Shown here: in pieces, positions 9,151 through 17,580 of the stretch
Layout: the number at the start of each line of letters is the position of its first letter
Numbering within the stretch: the first letter of the stretch is position 1
Virus record (IMG/VR): IMGVR_UViG_3300021600_000393
Span: 37,133 to 101,132 of that record
Length of the DNA stretch: 64,000 nt
Origin: a virus
Strand: one strand, 5' to 3'
Program-made: the position numbers and the translations under genes
The notes under the pieces: model-generated
What the model was told of the DNA's origin: nothing
Database searches by the model: none
What the model saw: the letters and a program-made list of their open reading frames with translations, nothing else

Positions 9151-11166
9151 TTAATTGGGTCGACTACCATTAGTTACAACATCTTTTATACTTGTTGCAA
9201 CAACTTGTTTTAATCCCATATCATCTTTAAATGCTTGAGTAACAACATCAACTATTTTTTGATTTAAATCAGGATTAATATTATCGTTTGATGTGCTTAC
9301 TCTAACTTCAATAACTACTTTATTTTCATTTGATGTTTCATTTGTTGTTGAATTTTTAGTCATATTTTCCAACTCTTTTGTTGGTATATTTAATCCTTTA
9401 GATATCATTTGAATAATATCACCGTTTGTATTAATAGGATTAATATCTTTAATAGTTGAACTTGTTTCCATACCATTAGACATTGGTGAAATATCACCTT
9501 TAATCATTTTTGCAATATTATTAAGTCCAGTTCCAGCAATAATTGTATCTTTTTCAAAAAATTCAATATCCCCATCTTCGGTCCTAATAAAATCATCCCC
9601 CGTTTGTGTCTTAATATTTTTTGATATTTCTGATAAAACACTCCCAATGCCCACACCTAATAAAGTTAATTTATTAGTTAACTCACCAATTACAATATTA
9701 AATGGTTCAGGTAATTTTGCAGTTTCTATATCTAGTTGTTGACCACCTTTATTTATATCAAATAATGATTTTGGAAATGTTTCTAAATACTTATCACGTT
9801 CGGCCTTGGTTGGAAAAGTTTTTACACTAACATTATCTTTTTTTTCTGTAATTTTTCTAGTACTACCCCCCGCAAATTCTCTAAATATTTTTGCTAAGGA
9901 TTCATTAATGTCCTGACCTATTTTTGCTGCGTTTATTGTTGATGACGCAACAGCCATACCTAACCCTTTACTCACACCAACAGTACCTATAGTTTTATTT
10001 AATAGTTCTAATTGAGTTAATTGCTCTTGAGCTAATTTTTCAACTGTTTTTGGTTCTAATTGTTTTAACATATCCTTATTTATTTCCCCATTTTCACTTA
10101 TTTTTGCCATATAATCATCCAGATTTTCGTCAACACCATTAACGGCAATTACAAATTTTCCTTTGTCATTTAAACGTGTCATATTTGCAATTAACGTTTT
10201 TTGTTCTTCAGTTGCCATTTCAGGAAATTTAATACCAGCCATTTTACTTTCTAATTCAACGCCAGACCTAGCCATATTAGTTAATGATTCATAAGGTATT
10301 TTTAATTCAGCAGCAATTGCTCTAAGTTGTTCTCTACCACCTGGTAATATTTCCATTTGACCCGCCTCATTTAATTTAGTAAACCCCTTTGTCATTTCAG
10401 CAATTTGTCTTTGAAGTTCCGCAGGGTCATTTTGAGATAAATTCATTAATCTCATTGGGTCTAATAAATCAGATTGAACAACACCTAACCTTTGTAACGC
10501 TGCCGCCATATCAATTGCATTTTCCGGGCTTAACATTCTGTCTGCAAAGTCTAATGTTGATTTCATTTCAACCCTCATTTGAACGGCCTGCGCAGCCATT
10601 TTTGTTAAACCATCAACCCCACCTTGAAATGTGTATTTATCCATAGCGGACATGTTACTAGCCATTTCGTCACTTACTTTTTTACCATTGAGCCCAGACG
10701 CTCTTGCAACATCAAGAGTCTTACCCATTTTTTCTGAAATAGATTCTAAACTAAATCCAGCATTAGTAAATTTTTCCGCCAAGGTTTTAGCCTCTATACC
10801 AGTAACCTTTGCTGTTCCTTGTAAGTCTCCAAATAACTTATCATTATATAAAGCGTTTTTTCCGGTGACCTGACTTAAAGTCACCATCATGCCTTGAGCG
10901 AGTTCTATTGATTTTTGAGCATCATACCCAAGTTTTTGGATACCTTCTACTGAACCAGCAATATTTTTTCTGATAGCGTCAGCAGATTCTTCTCCAAGAC
11001 CAAGTTGATTAGTTGTTTGAGCCGCTAAATCGTAAACGGTTTGAAAAGTTTTTTTAAGGGTTTTGGTACTTAAAGCGTCAGCAAGTTTTCCAAGGAAAGT
11101 GTTAAAAACATCATTTATGTCAGCTATTTCAGTTAAGACTGCCTTTTTTTTGTTACCTGGTGGCAT
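9151..11166 (-). CDS. Tape measure-like tail protein
   Basis: A 671-residue protein, mostly helical, without Cys and with long amphipathic stretches. Residues about 30-330 carry tape-measure-like features (repeated Ala/Gly/Leu/Met helices, for example DMAAALQRLGVVQSDLLDP and AQGMMVTLSQVTGKNA). The position directly downstream of a chaperone gene with a candidate frameshift extension is the classic place for a tape measure. The length is close to T4 gp29 (590 residues) and implies a fairly short tail if it sets tail length. The Ser/Thr/Asn-rich C-terminus may interact with the baseplate. Internal scaffold is the best guess; a baseplate hub protein of gp29 type is equivalent. Confidence 0.65.
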   Translation of the reverse strand: MPPGNKKKAVLTEIADINDVFNTFLGKLADALSTKTLKKTFQTVYDLAAQTTNQLGLGEESADAIRKNIAGSVEGIQKLGYDAQKSIELAQGMMVTLSQVTGKNALYNDKLFGDLQGTAKVTGIEAKTLAEKFTNAGFSLESISEKMGKTLDVARASGLNGKKVSDEMASNMSAMDKYTFQGGVDGLTKMAAQAVQMRVEMKSTLDFADRMLSPENAIDMAAALQRLGVVQSDLLDPMRLMNLSQNDPAELQRQIAEMTKGFTKLNEAGQMEILPGGREQLRAIAAELKIPYESLTNMARSGVELESKMAGIKFPEMATEEQKTLIANMTRLNDKGKFVIAVNGVDENLDDYMAKISENGEINKDMLKQLEPKTVEKLAQEQLTQLELLNKTIGTVGVSKGLGMAVASSTINAAKIGQDINESLAKIFREFAGGSTRKITEKKDNVSVKTFPTKAERDKYLETFPKSLFDINKGGQQLDIETAKLPEPFNIVIGELTNKLTLLGVGIGSVLSEISKNIKTQTGDDFIRTEDGDIEFFEKDTIIAGTGLNNIAKMIKGDISPMSNGMETSSTIKDINPINTNGDIIQMISKGLNIPTKELENMTKNSTTNETSNENKVVIEVRVSTSNDNINPDLNQKIVDVVTQAFKDDMGLKQVVATSIKDVVTNGSRPN

Positions 11167-11178
11167 GTTATTTTTAAT

Positions 11179-11186
11179 TATAAATA
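11179..11186 (-). promoter_or_regulatory. TATTTATA upstream element, candidate late promoter
   Basis: Minus-strand TATTTATA ends 12 nt before the tape-measure ATG. It matches the element seen before many late-type genes here. Function inferred. Confidence 0.45.
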
Positions 11187-11194
11187 TCTAAAAA

Positions 11195-11341
11195 CTATTT
11201 TTGAGACTCTAATAATTTATTCATTAAAAAAGTTTTTACATATGTAGGCATATTTAAAAATTCAGAATAACCAATATGTAGTAATTTTGCGAAATAAAAA
11301 TATTGGTTTAATACAACCTCAATATGATTAGAAGAAAGGCC
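11195..11341 (-). CDS. Frameshift extension of the gp26-like tail assembly chaperone
   Basis: A 48-codon open frame lies in the +1 frame relative to the end of the upstream chaperone gene, and ends with TAG at 11195-11197. It begins inside the last codons of the chaperone gene. The peptide (GLSSNHIEVVLNQYFYFAKL, then LHIGYSEFLNMPTYVKTFLM) has the helical 'Y-x-E-x-x-x-M/L-P' look of the T region of tail assembly chaperones. The fusion product would have about 248 + 48 residues. Read alone it would have to start at an internal Met (NMPTY) and would be only about 18 residues long, so a fusion makes more sense. Expression by frameshift is inferred from the sequence, not proved. Confidence 0.6.
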   Translation of the reverse strand, partial: GLSSNHIEVVLNQYFYFAKLLHIGYSEFLNMPTYVKTFLMNKLLESQK

Positions 11342-12086
11342 GAAAAAATTCAACCCCGAAGGTAATATTAATATCTACCATTTCTCCTGACGGGGTTTTA
11401 ACTTTTCGTTTAAGGTCTAAACCTGGGTTATTGTTATTTAAAAATTTTCTTATGTGTTTAGAATCCATAATTGGAAGTTTTTCAACATATGTAGAAATAA
11501 AAATATTATCTTCATTACCATTAACACTAACAATTTCTTTATTAAGTCTTAATGTAATAGACGGAACTGTTCTTCCAACTGGGTATTGATTAATTATTGA
11601 TTCTAATTCTCTTTGTTCACCATACGACATTAGTTTTAACTTAATAGTATCCCCACTTCTTGGAAGAACGGTAGTTAAATGTCCATTTTCGTCTGGAGTA
11701 ACTTCAGTTTTTTTAATGTTTAATTCATCTAAAAGAATCGAAGATTCAAATTTTTTACTTGTTTTTGTGTCGGTTATTGAAAAGAAATATTCATGTCCAA
11801 ATGAGGTGTTTCTTAAAAAAATTAATATCGCTTCAATATCACCATCTAAAAGTTCTTCAACTTTTAATTCTGGTTCATAAAGTTTACTTCTAATTAATGT
11901 TGTTATTATGTTAGCCGATGGGTTAGATAACGCTGACGCAATTATATTTTCATCTGAAGCGGTTAAATAACCAACCTTAACAACCTTTTTTTTTGATTTA
12001 TAATAAATTCCACCTGACGGTAATGTTACCAAATCGTGGGGTAAATTCATATTTTGCGTTCCCGCATTAATTAATTCTTGGTCCAT
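11328..12086 (-). CDS. gp26-like baseplate hub / tail assembly chaperone
   Basis: A 252-residue protein with the T4 gp26/T4_baseplate family layout: an N-terminal LPSGGIYY segment, a V-x-V-x-YLTASDENII segment at about residues 36-50, then ELLDGDIEAILIFLRNTSFG at about residues 98-117, and a C-terminal FGVEFFRPFF. In relatives the C-terminal region often holds a zinc-ribbon and ends in FF(W/R)P; here the cysteines are absent. T4 gp26 is a minor baseplate/assembly protein; in related phages the gene precedes the tape measure and behaves as the tail assembly chaperone. It lies directly upstream of the tape-measure gene, with a candidate +1 frameshift extension between. Confidence 0.7.
   Translation of the reverse strand: MDQELINAGTQNMNLPHDLVTLPSGGIYYKSKKKVVKVGYLTASDENIIASALSNPSANIITTLIRSKLYEPELKVEELLDGDIEAILIFLRNTSFGHEYFFSITDTKTSKKFESSILLDELNIKKTEVTPDENGHLTTVLPRSGDTIKLKLMSYGEQRELESIINQYPVGRTVPSITLRLNKEIVSVNGNEDNIFISTYVEKLPIMDSKHIRKFLNNNNPGLDLKRKVKTPSGEMVDINITFGVEFFRPFF
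11340..11348 (-). promoter_or_regulatory. Candidate programmed +1 ribosomal frameshift site (TTT TTT CGG)
   Basis: Reading the minus strand, the chaperone frame ends GAA TTT TTT CGG CCT TTC TTC TAA. A tRNA-Phe on the second TTT can slip forward one base to TTC, an equally good or better match, while the A site waits on CGG, a codon expected to be rare in so AT-rich a genome. Forward slippage enters the 48-codon extension. A -1 shift meets a stop after about 12 codons. Confidence 0.55.
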
Positions 12087-12118
12087 CTTTTTATTTTAAA
12101 AATAAACCTTTAAATAAA

Positions 12119-12241
12119 TTAATCAATCTTTTTATTAACTTTTTTTACTTTTTTTTTATGTCTATTTTTAAATTCTTTTTCAGTTTCAAATATTTTTCCA
12201 CAATTTGTACAAGTATATCCGGTGATTATGTTGTTTTCCAT
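12119..12241 (-). CDS. 40-residue zinc-finger-like protein
   Basis: A short minus-strand gene starts with ATG at 12241 and ends with TAA at 12119-12121. Its sequence contains YTCTNCGKIFETEKEFKNRH, a C2H2-finger-like CxxC-x12-H arrangement, but the fourth ligand is missing and a Lys-rich tail (KKKVKKVNKK) follows. It may bind nucleic acid or act as a small structural piece. It sits between the chaperone and tube genes in the same orientation. Short and Lys-rich, but the exact zinc-finger spacing argues for a real gene. Confidence 0.6.
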   Translation of the reverse strand: MENNIITGYTCTNCGKIFETEKEFKNRHKKKVKKVNKKID

Positions 12242-12288
12242 TTTATTTAGTTTTGTATTAGTACTTATTATTAATTTTTAAAAAAGAA

Positions 12289-12316
12289 AAACCCATATAT
12301 TTTAGTATATGGATTT
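12289..12316 (-). terminator. Hairpin after tail tube gene
   Basis: An inverted repeat with an 11-bp stem (one mismatch) and a 6-nt loop lies about 30 nt beyond the tube gene stop. On the minus strand it is followed by a T-rich run, as expected for an intrinsic terminator. Confidence 0.55.
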
Positions 12317-12347
12317 AAAATTTGGATGTAAAGGATATGTAAAATAT

Positions 12348-12836
12348 TTAGTAAACTAATATACAACGGTCCATTCTTAATTCAGTAGTAATTGTTGCTA
12401 ATTTATCAGAATCATACCCAAGGGCTCCAAAATCAGCACTAGTTAAAAAACAACCTTCTAAAATCCATTTTTCAACTACAACACCTGTTGGGTCCAACAT
12501 TTCAAGGTCAACATTTTTTTTATATCCTGCGGCATAACCCATACGACCTGTAACGGATTCTGCACATAATCTAACCCATTCCATTAATGCTTGAGACGCT
12601 GAAGGACCTATAGGGTCTCTAAACGTAACCGAAATTGGTGACCATTCAAATCTACCAGCAACATAAGTTGATGTGTTTAAAAAAGGAATTGGGGTTGAGT
12701 TAATTTTTATGCTAGGTCTTTTTGCGGCTTCAACAAACCATTCGTTTATACCTAACGTTGAAGGAAAACGCATAATAAACCTGTTAGCTCTTTTTGGTTC
12801 ATACGGTATGGGCATTTTCATTAATAAATCGGCCAT
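12348..12836 (-). CDS. Tail tube protein (gp19-like)
   Basis: A 162-residue protein whose pattern fits T4 gp19-like tube subunits: NRFIMRFPSTLGINEWFVEA near the N-terminus, a Pro/Asn stretch, WSPISVTFRDPIGPSASQAL in the middle, and a C-terminal LEGCFLTSADFGALGYDSD before a beta strand. T4 gp19 has 163 residues, so the length matches closely. It polymerises into the inner tube through which DNA passes. A terminator-like hairpin follows, and a TATTTATA element lies upstream, consistent with strong independent expression. Confidence 0.85.
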   Translation of the reverse strand: MADLLMKMPIPYEPKRANRFIMRFPSTLGINEWFVEAAKRPSIKINSTPIPFLNTSTYVAGRFEWSPISVTFRDPIGPSASQALMEWVRLCAESVTGRMGYAAGYKKNVDLEMLDPTGVVVEKWILEGCFLTSADFGALGYDSDKLATITTELRMDRCILVY

Positions 12837-12870
12837 GTTATTTTGTTTTAATTGTTTTTATTTCTTTTAT

Positions 12871-12878
12871 TATAAATA
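12871..12878 (-). promoter_or_regulatory. TATTTATA upstream element of tube gene, candidate late promoter
   Basis: Minus-strand TATTTATA lies 34 nt before the tube ATG in an extended A/T-rich leader. Function inferred from its recurrence. Confidence 0.45.
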
Positions 12879-12939
12879 TACGGTTATAAAATTTTTCTAT
12901 TTACTTTTGTTTTTTATTTTTTATCATAACAATATAAAA

Positions 12940-13818
12940 TTACTGCAGTTTTTTAATTCCGCCATATGTTGAATATGTTTTAAGATTATTTTTTGGATTT
13001 TTATCAAAATGTCCTTTTATTTTTTCTACATTTTTTAAATCATCATCAGAAAAACCAATCATAGGTTCTCTTTCCATAAAAGAATTATTAACTTTTGTTA
13101 TAAGTCCTCCATTTTTAATTAATTCTTTTAAATTACCAACATTATGTTTTACATATTGTAAAAATTCAGTTAAAGCTTCAATTTTACCTTGTTCTGGGGA
13201 AGACGCTTGATTTGAACCAAAACTAACTGGATAAAATTTACAAAGATTTAAATATTCATTAACTAATTGTTCTTTAGTTTCATTTTTATTAATTGGTTCG
13301 TTAGCAAGTTTTTTAAATTTTATAATGTTTTTTACCACTTCATCAGAATTAATTCCGTTATGATTTGACATTATATACATATAAACACCTTTTTTAAGAG
13401 TATTTGGGTTATGTCCTCTTGCGGTCACTATTGAAAAAATTGAAGCGTGATTAATAGCTTCTTTAAAATCTTCCCAAGCCGGACCTTCTTTAGCATTTAA
13501 AATATCTTTTAAAAACTTAGAATCCCCCTGAACTTGAAAATTTCTAAAAGAATTATCTGCAAATTCAACAATTTCTTGTCCCTCATACGTAAATGGAACT
13601 TTACCTATTTTACTTCGATATGTTGCAAAATCTTCAGTTGACATTCCAACTTCATCACCTTTTGAATTTTTTAGCATAATTTCGGTTGGCATTGTTACAA
13701 TATTATCATCCCAATCAAATGAGTAATATTTTAAACTTGGTAGTCCTTCTTTATCAAAATTTTCATCAATTAAAAATTTAAAATTTTGATATTGTTTATT
13801 TGTTAATTTAAAGTTCAT
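12940..13818 (-). CDS. HAD-like phosphatase-type protein in the tail operon
   Basis: A 292-residue protein with YYSFDWDDNIVTMPTEI at residues 31-47, where D35 and D37 fit HAD motif I (DxD), and SIVTARGHNP around residue 129-138, where T132 fits motif II. A SPEQGKIEAL segment near residue 208 could supply the motif III Lys. HAD enzymes are Mg-dependent phosphatases; the nucleic acid 3'-phosphatase domain of T4 polynucleotide kinase is one example. Lying between tube and sheath genes is unusual for an enzyme, so it may be a virion protein. The first 19 residues (MNFKLTNKQYQNFKFLIDE) match the window's recurring N-terminal motif. A strong terminator lies upstream, so it needs its own promoter or read-through. 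Confidence 0.6.
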   Translation of the reverse strand: MNFKLTNKQYQNFKFLIDENFDKEGLPSLKYYSFDWDDNIVTMPTEIMLKNSKGDEVGMSTEDFATYRSKIGKVPFTYEGQEIVEFADNSFRNFQVQGDSKFLKDILNAKEGPAWEDFKEAINHASIFSIVTARGHNPNTLKKGVYMYIMSNHNGINSDEVVKNIIKFKKLANEPINKNETKEQLVNEYLNLCKFYPVSFGSNQASSPEQGKIEALTEFLQYVKHNVGNLKELIKNGGLITKVNNSFMEREPMIGFSDDDLKNVEKIKGHFDKNPKNNLKTYSTYGGIKKLQ

Positions 13819-13830
13819 AATGGCTAATTA

Positions 13831-13863
13831 AAAAACAAGTTGACATTACATCAACTTGTTTTT
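13831..13863 (-). terminator. Strong intrinsic terminator after tail sheath gene
   Basis: A perfect 13-bp stem with a 7-nt loop, flanked by A and T runs, lies just downstream of the sheath stop codon on the minus strand. The symmetric A/T flanks would let it work in either direction. Confidence 0.85.
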
Positions 13864-13872
13864 AATAAAAAT

Positions 13873-16800
13873 TTATATATTCTCAAACGATGCTCCAGTT
13901 GGAGTAATGTAAAAGGTTATGTCAATAAATTCAAGTGACTTAGTTGGTTTGATATAAATCTTACCAGTCAATTGATTTCTATCTAAATCAGCTGCGTCTG
14001 AAGAAACTGTTACACGAAAATCGTATAAACCTCTATCTCTTCTAATCGCGTCTAAAATTGGATTAACCGCGTCTAAGAAATCTTGTCTTACTTTAGCGTC
14101 ATTTTGTTCAAATAATAATCTAACAGAAACTGCTGATATTAATTTACGAGCTTGTAATAACAATCTTCTTACGTTTATTCTATCAAGTGCGGATTCTCTA
14201 ATTTGTAAAGTTTTATTTCCCCAAATAACAGTTCCAACATCAGAAAAAGTTGCAATTGGATTGATTCTACCTTTATATAAAGTATCTCTATCCTCTTGTG
14301 TTAATTTTTTTCTTGCTTTGATAGCGTTTACTAAACCACGTGTATAACCAGCCGCTGCGAACCAAGGGAACGCAATGTTATCGGTTAACGCTAAGTTTCT
14401 TGTAACCTCAGCGGTAGGTGGTAGGTAAATTTGAGTGTTATTAACACTATCTCTAGTTAAAACCCAAGGGTAATAAGTTGCGGTGTAGTTAGAGTCAATT
14501 CCAGTACCTTCTAAATTATCAACCGATTCTTGTGGGTAAATAATATCAGTTGGTTCTCCAACTGTAGGACTAAATAAATTATAATCTGGTGTTGTACAAA
14601 TATATAATGAATCAGCTCTATCAAATTCAATCATTTGAATTGCTCCTTCAACTAAATCAGAATTATTTAAATAATCAATACCAGGAGTCACAAATAAATT
14701 AATATTAACCGCCTCAGGATTAGAAAATGTATTAATACCTAAAAGATAAGCATAATAGTCAGAATTACCATATTCAATTGTGTTGTCACCAACAGTAATT
14801 TGTTTAAACGCTCCCCAACCTGTTGCTGTAGGATATTTAATTGACGGACAAGCTCCTTTTAAATAACCACCTCGACCTAAAACAAATCTATCAGCGTTAG
14901 TTCTATATTCTCTGTAAATATCCCAACCGTCAAAACCTCCTATACAAAGTAAAGTAAATTTACGAGAAAATAATCTATAATATTGGTTTGACTCATTTAC
15001 AGGGTCTGTTGTAAAAGATGATGCTCCAACAAAAAACAAAGGAGTTCCACTTGTAGTGTAATTACTAGATATTGTTAATGCACTTGCGTTAACATCCATA
15101 TGATAACCTCTTGTTTTATACGCCCAATCGTCACCAGTGCTATCTGAACAAACACTAAGAGGTAATTGTTTACCTTTGTATTGTAAGAAATCAGTATCAA
15201 CTCCAACTGAATCAGATATACCTAAATAAGTTCTTCTTACTTTATCACCGTTACTTCTGATTGCGTCATCAGCTCCTGATGCCAAACCAAATGGTGGATT
15301 GTAAACTACTTCCCCAGGAAAATCGTACTTTGTTTTATAAACTGGGAATGGAGGTCTTACACCAGCATATTCTCTATATTGGAAACCTTCAAATCCACAA
15401 GGTAACGCGTCAACCGGAGCGTCATCATTCATTTCAACCATTACTAATTTAGAATTTAATGTGTATTCTCCGTTTTTAGTTCCTATTTTTTTCCCAATAA
15501 ATCCATTATCATTAGGGTTCATATTACAATTTGTAAATTTTTCTAACACAACTGGTGCTTCGTCACTATCAAAGAAATCTCTAATTAATACGTCAAAATT
15601 ACCATTACCAAATGATATATTTGCAATTGAAATTTTAATTTCAGTGTTAGCAGCGTCACCATCAGCAATTGTTGTAAATTTAAATAAATTAGAAACTTTA
15701 TTTCCTCTTAATTCAGAAACTACCCAAGGTGATGTTGGTGATTGATATTGTTCTAAATACCAACCAATACTTGTTGGGTCTGAACCTTGTCTTGCATCTG
15801 GTAAATAAGTTAAGTTAGAACTTACACCTCTAATATATCCTTTTCTATAACCATATGTTAATAATGCCCCAAATTGTTCTTCAACAAATAAAGGTACCGT
15901 AGTCCTCGGTTTTGAAAAATTAGACGCTCCAAAAACTTTTGATACATAATTAACATCAGAAATTTGAAAAGAAGTTTCAAAAAATAAATTATTACCGTCT
16001 TTATCAGTAATATTAACACCAAAAGTTGAAAAAGGATTTTTAGATGCTCCAGAATAAGAACTTGAAAAATCTAAAGTCATTCCAGTTTGTCCGGTAACTT
16101 GATATACTGCCCCAGTATCGGTAGAGTAAGTCGCTAACCCTCTTGACCTCATTGTTGCAATAACTAAATCATCATAATTTAAGTAAGGTGTTCCTGAATA
16201 AATGTATAATGTTCCATTAACAGTTCCACTAAAGTTAGTAATTATAATTCCGTTATTATTATTTCCAGTATTACCTGTCACACAAGGATTACAAGGGTCA
16301 CTAATTTCAACATTTACTGTCCAACTTTCAGTTACCGTAGTATCTTCTGACACTAAAACGTATGTTTTTGTTAAACCGGTAAAATTAACGGTACTTCCGG
16401 TAGAGTATTGTGTTACAGAATTAAGAGTTACCCCTGTTGTACAAGCACTAAATGTAACCGTTAAAGCGGATAAATCATTAATAGTTGTTGCTGAAGGAAG
16501 ACAAAATGAAATAGTATTTGTGTTGTGGTTAATATTACCACTATAAGTACTACCACTAAGAGCGGATGATGCTCCACTAACTGAAAACGAATAAAACGTA
16601 GCACAATTTGATGAAGTGGATGTTTGAGTTAAACCTGAAATATAATTATAAAACGAATAACCGCTATATGTACCATTACCATTATTATCAAATAATGCAT
16701 AATACCAAGGGTCGTTATTTGGGTCATTAAAATTAGCATTTCCTGAATTAACATAATCTAAATTAAAGACATTTGTTGACGCTGTATAACCACTTAATGA

Positions 16801-17457
16801 ATTATAATCGGTTTGAGGTATAACACCAAAATATTTTATAGAATAGTTCTCAGTATTGTTATTAGATATTACACCATAAATTTGATTTTTTAAATCTGAA
16901 CTTAATGTTGATGTTGTACCGTTAAATTGTTGATAAGTAGAATTTAAGTCTTCATTTAATAACCAAGGAAATGTTTCTGTAAAATCTACCGAAGTAACAT
17001 TATCATTATTCCCTGTAAAAGAAACTGAATAAGCGTATTCTTCATATTCAACACAACTTTCAACACAATCAACTGTTGATGAACTAAAACAGTTTTGACC
17101 AACAGTAGTTGTATCAACGTTTGCAACAGTCGTTATACTCCAAGATGGACCGGCGTCATAACCAGATAAACCCAAAACTCTCGTAACAAATAATTGGTTT
17201 GATTGTTGTAAATAAGATTTAGCTATATAAGCAGCTTCATATTTAGGGATTTGTGTGTTTATGAATTTTTCGGCGGATGTTCCACCAAAATACGTTGAAA
17301 ATTCATCAAAATTTGTGATGAAAATAGGTTCAAAAGCGGGACCTTTTAATGTCTCACCAACAATACCTAAAGTTGTAACGCCAACACTTTGCGCAACAAA
17401 ACTCAAATCAACTTCCGAGGTATATACTCCCGGGGACACGAATACTTTATTTGCCAT
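13873..17457 (-). CDS. Contractile tail sheath protein, enlarged by insertions
   Basis: The N-terminus (ANKVFVSPGVYTSEVDLSFV) and C-terminus (LDRINVRRLLLQARKLISAV, then FRVTVSSDAADLDRNQLTG) are diagnostic of contractile-phage sheath proteins. The protein has 1194 residues against 659 for T4 gp18. The extra length lies mainly between residues about 100 and 500 and is rich in Ser, Thr, Asn and Gly, with Ig-like or cadherin-like beta patterns near residues 285-400 (for example TWTVN-type strands and a CNPC). Such surface insertions probably decorate the tail exterior. It is followed by a strong terminator and preceded by a TATTTATT element, fitting high-level late expression. Confidence 0.92.
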   Translation of the reverse strand: MANKVFVSPGVYTSEVDLSFVAQSVGVTTLGIVGETLKGPAFEPIFITNFDEFSTYFGGTSAEKFINTQIPKYEAAYIAKSYLQQSNQLFVTRVLGLSGYDAGPSWSITTVANVDTTTVGQNCFSSSTVDCVESCVEYEEYAYSVSFTGNNDNVTSVDFTETFPWLLNEDLNSTYQQFNGTTSTLSSDLKNQIYGVISNNNTENYSIKYFGVIPQTDYNSLSGYTASTNVFNLDYVNSGNANFNDPNNDPWYYALFDNNGNGTYSGYSFYNYISGLTQTSTSSNCATFYSFSVSGASSALSGSTYSGNINHNTNTISFCLPSATTINDLSALTVTFSACTTGVTLNSVTQYSTGSTVNFTGLTKTYVLVSEDTTVTESWTVNVEISDPCNPCVTGNTGNNNNGIIITNFSGTVNGTLYIYSGTPYLNYDDLVIATMRSRGLATYSTDTGAVYQVTGQTGMTLDFSSSYSGASKNPFSTFGVNITDKDGNNLFFETSFQISDVNYVSKVFGASNFSKPRTTVPLFVEEQFGALLTYGYRKGYIRGVSSNLTYLPDARQGSDPTSIGWYLEQYQSPTSPWVVSELRGNKVSNLFKFTTIADGDAANTEIKISIANISFGNGNFDVLIRDFFDSDEAPVVLEKFTNCNMNPNDNGFIGKKIGTKNGEYTLNSKLVMVEMNDDAPVDALPCGFEGFQYREYAGVRPPFPVYKTKYDFPGEVVYNPPFGLASGADDAIRSNGDKVRRTYLGISDSVGVDTDFLQYKGKQLPLSVCSDSTGDDWAYKTRGYHMDVNASALTISSNYTTSGTPLFFVGASSFTTDPVNESNQYYRLFSRKFTLLCIGGFDGWDIYREYRTNADRFVLGRGGYLKGACPSIKYPTATGWGAFKQITVGDNTIEYGNSDYYAYLLGINTFSNPEAVNINLFVTPGIDYLNNSDLVEGAIQMIEFDRADSLYICTTPDYNLFSPTVGEPTDIIYPQESVDNLEGTGIDSNYTATYYPWVLTRDSVNNTQIYLPPTAEVTRNLALTDNIAFPWFAAAGYTRGLVNAIKARKKLTQEDRDTLYKGRINPIATFSDVGTVIWGNKTLQIRESALDRINVRRLLLQARKLISAVSVRLLFEQNDAKVRQDFLDAVNPILDAIRRDRGLYDFRVTVSSDAADLDRNQLTGKIYIKPTKSLEFIDITFYITPTGASFENI

Positions 17458-17490
17458 TATTAATTTTTTTTAATTAGTTATTTATTTTCT

Positions 17491-17498
17491 AATAAATA
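17491..17498 (-). promoter_or_regulatory. TATTTATT upstream element of sheath gene
   Basis: Minus-strand TATTTATT lies 33 nt before the sheath ATG, the same element as before tube and tape-measure genes. Function inferred. Confidence 0.4.
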
Positions 17499-17580
17499 TT
17501 TCATTAAATAGCAAAAAACTTGACTTTATGATAAGTATTAATAAATTAGGTAGACTTTTTTCTGCCTTTTTTATCTTACC

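Noticed and set aside
11198-11341. -1 frameshift or independent gene for the chaperone extension
   Set aside because: The -1 frame hits a stop after about 12 codons, and the extension has no start codon in a useful position.
17520-17545. TTGACT as a sigma-70 -35 box
   Set aside because: No matching -10 at normal spacing, and Bacteroidota-type hosts use other promoter elements.
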